Positions 1-8,615 of a stretch of 64,000 bases of DNA are shown in pieces. Numbering within the stretch: position 1 is the first letter of the stretch; each line of letters begins with the position of its first letter. This DNA comes from Lysobacterales bacterium (lineage in GTDB: Bacteria; Pseudomonadota; Gammaproteobacteria; Xanthomonadales; Rhodanobacteraceae): positions 682,001 through 746,000 of the forward strand of contig JADJHN010000001.1 in assembly GCA_016707485.1 (NCBI GenBank), in the 5' to 3' direction. The position numbers were made by a program, and so were the translations under genes. Below the pieces are notes generated by a model that saw nothing but the letters and a program-made list of their open reading frames with translations, searched no databases and was not told the origin of the DNA.

Positions 1-77
1 TTGGCGCCGCCGCCGGCATCGCCCTGATCGCCGCATCGATCTGGCTGCGCCGCACCCGCATCGAGACTTCCACCTGA
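1..77 (+). CDS. C-terminal end of a membrane protein (partial)
   Basis: An open frame enters from the left edge and stops at TGA 75-77. The last 24 residues are an Ala/Ile/Leu-rich stretch followed by Arg-rich residues (WLRRTRIETST), which fits the end of a transmembrane helix with a cytoplasmic tail. The family cannot be named from so little sequence. A 10-bp inverted repeat follows 10 bases after the stop. Confidence 0.5.
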   Translation, partial: GAAAGIALIAASIWLRRTRIETST

Positions 78-87
78 GTGATCGGGC

Positions 88-111
88 AGGAGCCGGAGTA
101 TTCCGGCTCCT
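88..111 (+). terminator. Inverted repeat after the partial gene, possible terminator
   Basis: Perfect arms AGGAGCCGGA (88-97) and TCCGGCTCCT (102-111) enclose a 4-base loop just after the stop at 77. There is no T-run behind the stem, so intrinsic termination is uncertain. Confidence 0.4.
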
Positions 112-253
112 CCGCCATGCCAGCAACTGCTCGGCAACTGCTCCTGCGTTGTGCTGCACAAGGATGTGCAAATGCCGCGAGCGCAGGATGCGCTTGAGCG
201 GCCTCTCGACGGCCGTTCCCGACGCCGTTCTACCGCATCCATCCATGGATGCG

Positions 254-503
254 TACCTCCTGCATCCGTGCAGTCGTCCTGCGTTGCAGGCATACAGGCC
301 ATCCATGGCCATCGCCTGCAACTGCTCGGCAACTGCTCCTGCGTTGCTCTACCTCCTGCATCCGTGCAGTCGTCCTGCGTTGCAGGCATACAGGCCATCC
401 ATGGCCATCGCCTGCAACTGCTCGGCAACTGCTCCTGCGTTGCTCTACCTCCTGCATCCATGCAGTCGTCCTGCGTTGCAGGCATACAGGCCATCCATGG
501 CCA
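254..503. repeat. 96-bp tandem repeat, 2.6 copies
   Basis: Units run 254-349, 350-445 and a partial third from 446 to 503, where the repeat gives way to the A-run of a terminator. Units 1 and 2 look identical; unit 3 has one visible change (CATCCG to CATCCA). Degenerate pieces of the unit also occur near 121-150 and 232-253. Because 96 is a multiple of three, several frames stay open on both strands, but no start site, ribosome site or recognisable protein supports coding. It lies in the 3' flank of the minus-strand exported protein gene. Confidence 0.85.
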
Positions 504-539
504 TAAAAAAAGAGCCGGCACTGGTTGCAGTGCCGGCTC
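504..539 (-). terminator. Rho-independent terminator of the 569-1423 gene
   Basis: On the minus strand the stem GAGCCGGCACT (529-539 with 512-522) is followed by a run of seven T (complement of 504-510). It lies 30 bases beyond the stop codon at 569. The 96-bp repeat array begins on its far side. Confidence 0.85.
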
Positions 540-568
540 CCTGTGTAACGGGGCATGAGGCGAATGTG

Positions 569-1423
569 TTACCGGGTCAGGTTCCTGTTCACCACAAGAT
601 ACTTGTTGCCACCCTCCACGCTCAGTCCCGTCTGGTTCAGATTGAGCGTGCCGTCCAGCCACATGCGGATCATGCGGTTGTTTTCGCGGCGCACGATGAC
701 CGCTGCACCCGCAGCGGTGTAGATGACATCACCTTCGCGAAGACTGCCCGGCTGGACCCGCTCGCTGATGCGCTTGCCTTCGTTGTAGCGCTTTTCCATC
801 GATTCGCGCACGGGATCGGTATCACCGGGTTCGGCGGCGACCAACATGACCGGTGCCTTGGGATCCACCACGACCGGCGCCTCGGCTGCTGCCGCGGGAG
901 CTTCCTCGACGACAGCCGGCACCGCAGCTTGCACTGGTGGCGGTTGCGGTGGCGCAACAACCTCCGGCGCGGGTTCCGGTTCCGCGACAGGCACCTCGAC
1001 GACCGGTGCGGGAGGCGGCGGCTCGATTGCCGCCGGCGGCTCGGCGACTGGAGCAGGCCTTGGCGTGGGCGTGGGCGCCGGGGCAGCGACGGGAGCAGGT
1101 TTCGCGGCGGCGGCGACCGGCTCCGGCTTGGCAGGTTCGGCCGCCTTGTCCTCGACCCGCACGAGCAAGGTTTCGTAGAAGCCATCCTTCATCACGATTT
1201 CCGCCTGGCCACCCGCACGGATGCGTGCGGCAATCTGCGCATGCCAATGCTGCGGTGCGGTCACCACAAGGCGCTTGCCGGAAGCCGCCGCCTGGCGTCC
1301 CAGCGTGGTCAACTCGGCATTCGCCGCGCCGCTGTTGAACTGCTCGGCGGTGATGTCAATATTCTGCTGAGCCCATGCACTGCTGGCGAGCAACGCCGTC
1401 AGCGCGAAGAAAACCTTTTTCAT
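569..1423 (-). CDS. Exported Pro/Ala-rich protein of unknown function
   Basis: 284 residues. Residues 1-18 form a classical signal peptide ending AWA-QQ. Residues ~20-95 are a compact N-terminal part, ~96-195 are a low-complexity linker rich in Pro, Ala, Val and Glu, and ~200-284 are a second conserved-looking part. The layout, two folded ends joined by a long Pro/Ala spacer, fits a periplasmic or envelope protein that spans a distance, but I do not recognise a family. The ATG at 1423 has GGAG nine bases upstream. It appears monocistronic, with its own terminator at 504-539. Confidence 0.75.
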   Translation of the reverse strand: MKKVFFALTALLASSAWAQQNIDITAEQFNSGAANAELTTLGRQAAASGKRLVVTAPQHWHAQIAARIRAGGQAEIVMKDGFYETLLVRVEDKAAEPAKPEPVAAAAKPAPVAAPAPTPTPRPAPVAEPPAAIEPPPPAPVVEVPVAEPEPAPEVVAPPQPPPVQAAVPAVVEEAPAAAAEAPVVVDPKAPVMLVAAEPGDTDPVRESMEKRYNEGKRISERVQPGSLREGDVIYTAAGAAVIVRRENNRMIRMWLDGTLNLNQTGLSVEGGNKYLVVNRNLTR

Positions 1424-1720
1424 CTCAAAACTCCAATCCTGACTTCAATTCAAACGAGTTGCGGTGAGGCTCCGCATGCCGGGATCGCACACGTAAGCAA
1501 GGTTGTCGCGATCAATCACGCCAACATGGCGAATGCGCCATGCAGGCGCTGGTTGCCTGCGGGGGTGGCTGGAAACGCGATGTCGACGGATTCATCGCCG
1601 GGCGCGCTGGCGCAAGCGTGCCAACTTGGACCATGGTCCGCCTCGTGGCATGTGCCATAGGCCACGCTGGTGCCATCACCGGCCACGAGCCATGTCGTTT
1701 GCGCGGACCTGCGGCGGCAG
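1424..1720. other. Intergenic, no feature recognised
   Basis: 297 bases between the 5' end of the exported protein gene and the 3' end of fumC. It must hold the promoter of the exported protein gene, but no convincing -35/-10 pair was found. Short open frames here have no ribosome site or recognisable product. Confidence 0.5.
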
Positions 1721-3115
<1,395 letters not shown>

Positions 3116-3340
3116 CGCAGGATTCCTGAGGAGTCGGTGAGAAAGGGGTCGACGATTATAGCGGCTGGCCCTGCACTGACGTGAGGGCGGGTCAAACAGT
3201 CGCAAGTGGCCGTCACCACGAACCGTACGCGACGACCATCTGCCGCAACTGCGCCGGCGGTGATTTCCGCGGCATCCGTGGCTCACTGCCGCAGTGCCGC
3301 GAATGCTAGACTTCACAGCCCGCCGCCGCTTTCCCGAGCA

Positions 3341-4669
3341 ATGCTCGCCAACGTTTTTTACATTCTTGCCGCGATCCTGCTGGTCATCCTCAACGGGTTC
3401 TTCGTCGCAGCCGAATTCTCCCTGGTCAAGTTGCGGCATACCCAGGCCGTGGGCCTGGCTGAACGCATCGGCTGGCGCGGACGCATCCTGCTCAGCGTGC
3501 ACGAGCACCTCGATGCATATCTGTCCGCCTGCCAGCTCGGCATCACCCTCGCCTCGCTCGGCCTCGGCTGGATCGGCGAGCCGGCGTTTTCCGGCCTGCT
3601 GCAGCCCGTATTTGCCCATTTCAACGGCATCTCGCCCGAAACGACGCACATCATCTCGTTCATTTTTGCCTTCACGGTCATCTCCTTCCTGCACATTGTC
3701 CTCGGCGAACTGGCCCCGAAGTCGTTGGCGATTCGCCGCCCCGAGCACACCTCGGCGTGGACGGCGACGCCGCTGTATGTCTTCTACTGGATCATGTATC
3801 CGGCCATCTGGATCCTCAACGCCAGCGCAAACCTGATGCTGCGCCTGTTCGGACTCGGCGAGACCAGTGCCCACGAGCACCACTATTCGCGCGACGAATT
3901 GAAACTTATCCTGCACGGCAACCGCGCCATGCGCGAGTCGGGCGAAGCATTCGCCATGATGAGTCATGCCCTCGACCTGCCGGAACTGGTTGCCGGCGAC
4001 CTGCTGCGCACGCGCGATCAACTCGGCGCGCTGCATGACGGGCAGACCCAGGAAGAAGTGCTCGCCGAGATTCGCCGTTCGCAGTTCAGCCGCTACCCGT
4101 GGTTTGATGCCGATCTCGAAGAAGTCCGCGGCATCCTGCACGTGAAGGACCTGCTGCTGGCGATTGCCGAAAAGGGCCGCATCGAGGACATGATTCCGCT
4201 GCTGCGTCCGGCCATCATCGTGCCGCTGGACACGCCCGTCCTGGAAATGCTGCGGCGTTTCCGCACCGGCCGCACGCAGTTTGCCCTGGCTACCGAGGAA
4301 GGCGGTCGCGTCGTCGGTTTCTTCACCTTGTTCGATGTCGTGCAGATCATTGTCGGTGACATCGAAGACGAGCATCGCAGCAGCCTCGGCGACGCGCCGC
4401 TGCGGGCGGCGGATGGCACCATGACGATCCCCGGCAGCATGCCGATCTATCGCCTCGAACGCCTGCTCGACCGCGATATCGAATCTCCCGGCGAGGTCAA
4501 CTCCGTCGGCGGCTTGATCGTGCATCGGCTGGAACGCCTGCCGACCGAAGGCGAAACGCTAAAATTCGACGGCTTCAGCCTGACCGTGCGCACCATGCAG
4601 GGTGCCCGCGCCCAAGCGATCACGGTCAAGCCGGATCAACCCCCACCCAGCGCCGAGAAATCGACATGA
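3341..4669 (+). CDS. CNNM/CorC (HlyC)-type transporter with CBS domains
   Basis: 442 residues. The N-terminal ~200 residues hold the CNNM/DUF21 membrane domain with about four transmembrane segments; the LGELAPKSLAIRRPE region is typical. A CBS pair follows (~205-340) and then a CorC/HlyC C-terminal domain (~350-430). Members are linked to Mg2+/Co2+ efflux or to hemolysin-like functions; the substrate cannot be told here. The ATG at 3341 begins the first hydrophobic helix; longer upstream frames add a non-membrane leader. The stop TGA overlaps the purB start (ATGA), suggesting translational coupling. Confidence 0.9.
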   Translation: MLANVFYILAAILLVILNGFFVAAEFSLVKLRHTQAVGLAERIGWRGRILLSVHEHLDAYLSACQLGITLASLGLGWIGEPAFSGLLQPVFAHFNGISPETTHIISFIFAFTVISFLHIVLGELAPKSLAIRRPEHTSAWTATPLYVFYWIMYPAIWILNASANLMLRLFGLGETSAHEHHYSRDELKLILHGNRAMRESGEAFAMMSHALDLPELVAGDLLRTRDQLGALHDGQTQEEVLAEIRRSQFSRYPWFDADLEEVRGILHVKDLLLAIAEKGRIEDMIPLLRPAIIVPLDTPVLEMLRRFRTGRTQFALATEEGGRVVGFFTLFDVVQIIVGDIEDEHRSSLGDAPLRAADGTMTIPGSMPIYRLERLLDRDIESPGEVNSVGGLIVHRLERLPTEGETLKFDGFSLTVRTMQGARAQAITVKPDQPPPSAEKST

Positions 4670-6033
4670 GTCATTCCCTGCTTGCCGTGTCCCCACTGGA
4701 TGGTCGTTACGCTGCCAGGATCGAGGGTTTGCGACCGATCTTCAGCGAATTCGGCCTGATGCAGCGGCGCGTCCTCGTCGAGATCCGCTGGCTGATCGCC
4801 TTGTCCGAGGAAGCGGGCATCGCCGATGTCGTCCCGTTCCCGCCGGCCGCGCGCGCCGCGCTGCAGGCGCTTGCCGATGATTTCAGCATTGCCGACGGCG
4901 AGCGCATCAAGGCGATCGAGAGCGAGACCAACCACGACGTCAAGGCGGTCGAGTACTTCATCAAGGAACGCATCGGCAGTCAGCCGGAACTGGCGGCGGC
5001 AAAGGAGTTTGTCCATTTCGCCTGTACTTCGGAGGACATCAACAACCTCGCCTATGCGCTGATGTTGCGCGATGCCCGTGAGCGCGTGTTGTTGCCTGCC
5101 CTCGATCAACTGCGCCATCGACTGCACGACATGGCCGAAGCGTTTGCCGGGCAAGCCATGCTCTCGCGCACGCACGGCCAGACCGCCTCGCCGACCACGC
5201 TCGGCAAGGAAATCGCCAACGTCATTGCACGTCTTGATCGGCAACGGGCACAAATTGCAGGAGTCGAGCTGCTGGGCAAGATCAACGGTGCGGTTGGCAA
5301 CTACAACGCGCATGTGGTCGCCTATCCCGATGTCGACTGGCCGGACTTCGCCCGACGCTTCGTCGAGAGCCTGGGCCTCGCCTTCAATGCCTACACCACG
5401 CAGATCGAGCCGCATGACTGCATTGCCGAACTCGGCGACGCGTGCCGACGCAGCAATACCATCCTCATCGATCTTTGCCGCGATATCTGGGGCTACATCT
5501 CGCTCGGCTATTTCCGGCAGACGCTGAAGGCCGGCGAAGTCGGCTCCTCGACCATGCCGCACAAGGTCAACCCGATCGATTTCGAGAATGCCGAAGGCAA
5601 TTTCGGCATCGCCAATGCCTTGTTCGAGCATTTCAGCGCGAAATTGCCGATCAGCCGCTGGCAGCGCGACCTGACCGATTCCACCGTGCTGCGCGCGCTG
5701 GGCACCGCTTTCGGCCACACCCAGATCGCGCTTGATGCCTTGCGCAAGGGCCTGGCCAAGCTGCAGATCGACGCAAGGCGCCTCGATGCCGATCTCGATG
5801 CCAGTTGGGAAGTCCTCGCTGAAGCCGTGCAGACGGTCATGCGCCGCCAGGGCTTGCCCAATCCCTACGAGCAACTCAAGGCCCTGACCCGCGGCCAGGG
5901 CATCACCCGCGAATCCATGCGCGTGTTCATCGAAACGCTGGACCTGCCGGAAGCCGACAAGCGCAGCCTGCTGGAGATGACGCCTGGCGGCTATACCGGC
6001 CTCGCCGAGCAGCTCACCCGCAACCTGCGCTGA
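4666..6033 (+). CDS. purB: Adenylosuccinate lyase
   Basis: 455 residues, matching the 456-residue E. coli-type enzyme. It acts twice in purine synthesis, splitting SAICAR and adenylosuccinate with release of fumarate. The signature SSTMPHKVNPIDFENAEG lies near residue 290, and the motif SRTHGQTASPTTLGKE near residue 167. The start ATG overlaps the stop of the upstream transporter by four bases. Unlike many enterobacteria, there is no hflD/mnmA gene directly upstream. Confidence 0.98.
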   Translation: MSHSLLAVSPLDGRYAARIEGLRPIFSEFGLMQRRVLVEIRWLIALSEEAGIADVVPFPPAARAALQALADDFSIADGERIKAIESETNHDVKAVEYFIKERIGSQPELAAAKEFVHFACTSEDINNLAYALMLRDARERVLLPALDQLRHRLHDMAEAFAGQAMLSRTHGQTASPTTLGKEIANVIARLDRQRAQIAGVELLGKINGAVGNYNAHVVAYPDVDWPDFARRFVESLGLAFNAYTTQIEPHDCIAELGDACRRSNTILIDLCRDIWGYISLGYFRQTLKAGEVGSSTMPHKVNPIDFENAEGNFGIANALFEHFSAKLPISRWQRDLTDSTVLRALGTAFGHTQIALDALRKGLAKLQIDARRLDADLDASWEVLAEAVQTVMRRQGLPNPYEQLKALTRGQGITRESMRVFIETLDLPEADKRSLLEMTPGGYTGLAEQLTRNLR

Positions 6034-6286
6034 CGGCTGCTCGATTGCCTGGCGGCTTGCCGGATCGATTTCCGCGTTTCCTGGTGATCCCTTGCACGGC
6101 TGCGGGCCGGTTGATCGTCTACACTTGCCCTTCCCTGCGGAGGCTGCGCGTGACTTCCCGATTGTCGCAACTTGCCGTTTTGCCGGTTTGCACTGCCGCC
6201 ATCGCCCAGACAGCGTGGTCGAACGAGGCGAATATCCGCACTCGCGGCGAGGCACGGCTGGGCCGGCAACAGGTACCCGTGCGCCC

Positions 6287-7465
6287 ATGATCGAGACCAG
6301 CGCCACTGCCACGCATTTCCTCGGCATGCCGCCGGCGCACTTCCTGCGCGATTACTGGCAACAGAAACCGCTGCTGGTCCGCAATGCCTTTGCCGGTTTC
6401 ACCAGTCCCCTCGCTGCGGACGACCTTGGCGGCCTTGCCTGCGAGGAATACGCCCTGTCGCGACTGATCACCCGCGATCCGGTGCTGGATCAATGGAACG
6501 TGCGCAGCGGCCCGTTTGCCGAAGCCGATTTCTCCGCCCTGCCAGCGTCGCACTGGACCCTGCTGGTGCAGGATGTGGACAAATGGGATGCCGACGTGGC
6601 TGCCCTGCTCGATCATTTCGACTTTCTGCCGAGCTGGCGGGTCGACGATGTCATGGTCAGCTATGCCGAGGATGGCGGCTCGGTTGGCGCGCATGCCGAC
6701 CAGTACGACGTCTTCCTGATCCAGGGCATTGGCCAGCGGCGCTGGCAGATCAGCACCGATGCCGAGGCACCAATGGCATTCCGCGACGATGTCGATCTCA
6801 AGCTCCTGCGCGAATTCAAGCCGACCCACGACTGGCTGCTCGAACCCGGCGACATGCTTTATCTGCCGCCAGGCGTTGCCCACCACGGCGTTGCCGAGGG
6901 CGAATGCCTGACGTTTTCGGTCGGCATGCGCGCCCCGGCCGTGGCCGAGATGATCACGGATTTCGCCGGCTTCCTGGCCGAGCGCATGGCCGAAGAGTGG
7001 CGCTATGCGGATGCCGGGATCACCCCGGCAAAACATCCGGGCGAGATTGATGACGGAGCGCTGGAAAAGATCGAACAGACGCTGCGGGAATCGTTGGCGC
7101 TGGACGCGTCACTGCTTCGGCATTGGTTCGGCTCCTTCATCACCCGCTATCGTGCCGCACACGAAGCCGTGCCGCGCAGCAAGCCGATCGGCAAACCCGA
7201 GTTTGCGCGTCGCCTTGAAGCGGGCGCCGGCATGGCTTTCAATCCGTGGACGCGATGGGCCTGGTCGAAGACGGCGCGTGGCGCGACCTTGTTTGTCGCT
7301 GGCGAAGCACATGCCTGCTCGCGCAACCTGGCGCTGAGGATCTGCACCCGCGCAGCGCTGCAGGCACATGAACTCGCGGCCATGGATGATGCATCCCTGG
7401 AACTGTTGCGCACGCTGACAAATGCTGGACACCTCGCCCTGAGCCGGACCCGGAGTCGATCATGA
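6287..7465 (+). CDS. roxA: JmjC/cupin ribosomal oxygenase, RoxA/YcfD-like
   Basis: 392 residues. E. coli YcfD/RoxA is a 2-oxoglutarate- and Fe(II)-dependent hydroxylase of an arginine in ribosomal protein L16. The iron facial triad is visible: HAD (His136, Asp138) in GSVGAHADQYDVF and a distal His in PPGVAHHG near 199. A long helical and winged-helix-like C-terminal part follows. The ATG at 6287 gives MIETSATATHFLG and fits family starts; the open frame reaches back to 6092 without homology. Its stop overlaps the next start (ATGA). Confidence 0.9.
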   Translation: MIETSATATHFLGMPPAHFLRDYWQQKPLLVRNAFAGFTSPLAADDLGGLACEEYALSRLITRDPVLDQWNVRSGPFAEADFSALPASHWTLLVQDVDKWDADVAALLDHFDFLPSWRVDDVMVSYAEDGGSVGAHADQYDVFLIQGIGQRRWQISTDAEAPMAFRDDVDLKLLREFKPTHDWLLEPGDMLYLPPGVAHHGVAEGECLTFSVGMRAPAVAEMITDFAGFLAERMAEEWRYADAGITPAKHPGEIDDGALEKIEQTLRESLALDASLLRHWFGSFITRYRAAHEAVPRSKPIGKPEFARRLEAGAGMAFNPWTRWAWSKTARGATLFVAGEAHACSRNLALRICTRAALQAHELAAMDDASLELLRTLTNAGHLALSRTRSRS

Positions 7466-8415
7466 TCAACGCGGACTTCACTGTTGAACCTGCCAACTGG
7501 ACGGCCGACAGCGCCGAGCTGCGCCGCGTGCGCCATGCAGTCTTCGTGATCGAACAGGCGGTTCCGGAGGACGAGGAATGGGATGAACTCGATGCCGTCT
7601 CCCAGCATGTCATTGCCCGCGATCCCGCTGGCCAGCCGATCGGCACCGGCCGGCTGACCCCGAAGGGAACGATCGGGCGCATGGCCGTCGTCCTCGACTG
7701 GCGCGGACGCGGTGTCGGCGACTCGATCCTGCGCGTGCTGCTCGAACTGGCCCGCACGCGCCATTTCAAGACCATCGAAATCCACGCGCAGTCGCATGCG
7801 CAGGCGTTCTACGAGCGCGCCGGCTTCGAGGCCTATGGCGAAGAGTTCGAGGAATGCGGAATCCTCCACCGGCACATGCGCATCGCCATCCCGGCGTGGG
7901 AGCCGCGCCATGCTTCACCGATCCCTGCGCATGACGAGAACCTGCTGACCGCCAGCAATCGGGAGACCACCCGCGCCGCCGTGCTTGCGGTGCTCGCCAC
8001 CGCGCGCCGCGAGGCCTGCATCTACATGCGTGAGCTTGAAGCGGACATCTATGACCACGCCGAGGTCATCGAGGCACTCAAGCAGATCGCGATTGCCGGG
8101 CCGAACTCGAGTGTCCGCATCCTTATCCAGGAACCCACCGGTGCGCGCGCCGACGGCCATCGCCTGGTCGCATTGTCGCAGCGCCTGAGCAGCAGTTTCG
8201 CCTTCCGCACGCCGATCGAGGAGATCGACCAGCAGTATGCAGGCTGCTTTGTCATCAGCGATCGCGGCGGCTGGTTCGAACGCACGCTGGCCAGTCGTTT
8301 CGATGGCGAAGGCAGTACGCGCGGGCCCGGGCGCAAGGCGCAACTGCAGGAGATGTTCAATGCCGTCTGGGAGCGCAGCGTGGAATTGACCGAGATGCGC
8401 CGACTCGAGATCTGA
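7462..8415 (+). CDS. GNAT N-acetyltransferase with extra C-terminal domain
   Basis: 317 residues. Residues 1-145 are an ElaA-like GNAT fold; the acetyl-CoA loop is RGRGVGDSIL near residue 80, followed by AQAFYERAGFEAYGEEFEE. Residues ~155-317 form a second domain resembling the DUF7931/phospholipase-D-like C-terminal module found on similar proteins in Xanthomonadales. The acetyl acceptor is unknown. It overlaps the RoxA-like gene by four bases, so the two are probably co-translated. Confidence 0.85.
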   Translation: MINADFTVEPANWTADSAELRRVRHAVFVIEQAVPEDEEWDELDAVSQHVIARDPAGQPIGTGRLTPKGTIGRMAVVLDWRGRGVGDSILRVLLELARTRHFKTIEIHAQSHAQAFYERAGFEAYGEEFEECGILHRHMRIAIPAWEPRHASPIPAHDENLLTASNRETTRAAVLAVLATARREACIYMRELEADIYDHAEVIEALKQIAIAGPNSSVRILIQEPTGARADGHRLVALSQRLSSSFAFRTPIEEIDQQYAGCFVISDRGGWFERTLASRFDGEGSTRGPGRKAQLQEMFNAVWERSVELTEMRRLEI

Positions 8416-8511
8416 GCCGACCCTTCGGCAGTCCATGTCTCTCAACTGAACCACGCCGGGGGTTCGCGCCGCGGAAGCTGCCGCAATGCAGCAATTGTCG
8501 GGCCCAGTGGC

Positions 8512-8517
8512 TATAAT
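8512..8517 (+). promoter_or_regulatory. Perfect -10 hexamer TATAAT upstream of sucA
   Basis: TATAAT stands out in GC-rich sequence about 100 bases before the sucA start. No good -35 lies 16-18 bases upstream (the nearest TTGTCG is only 11 bases away), so promoter activity is inferred from position and the exact hexamer only. Confidence 0.4.
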
Positions 8518-8615
8518 CAAAGGTCTTGCCCGGGCGCCTTGCTTGATTGCCCGGCATTCGACCCCATCCCGCATCCCAACCCCAATTCGGCACTCCCCGC
8601 CATTCCGGAGCCCGC

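Noticed and set aside
254..503. 96-bp repeats as a CRISPR array
   Set aside because: Whole units are identical with no unique spacers of 26-50 bp, and no cas genes are in the window.
149..1660. 503-codon frame spanning the 96-bp repeats and the exported protein gene
   Set aside because: Antisense to a signal-peptide-bearing gene and built from repeat DNA; His/Arg/Gly-rich nonsense sequence.
4636..6327. 563-codon antisense frame opposite purB
   Set aside because: Shadow of a GC3-rich gene in the opposite strand; purB is certain on the plus strand. The same applies to the long frames opposite sucA, sucB, lpd, ccoN and ccoI.
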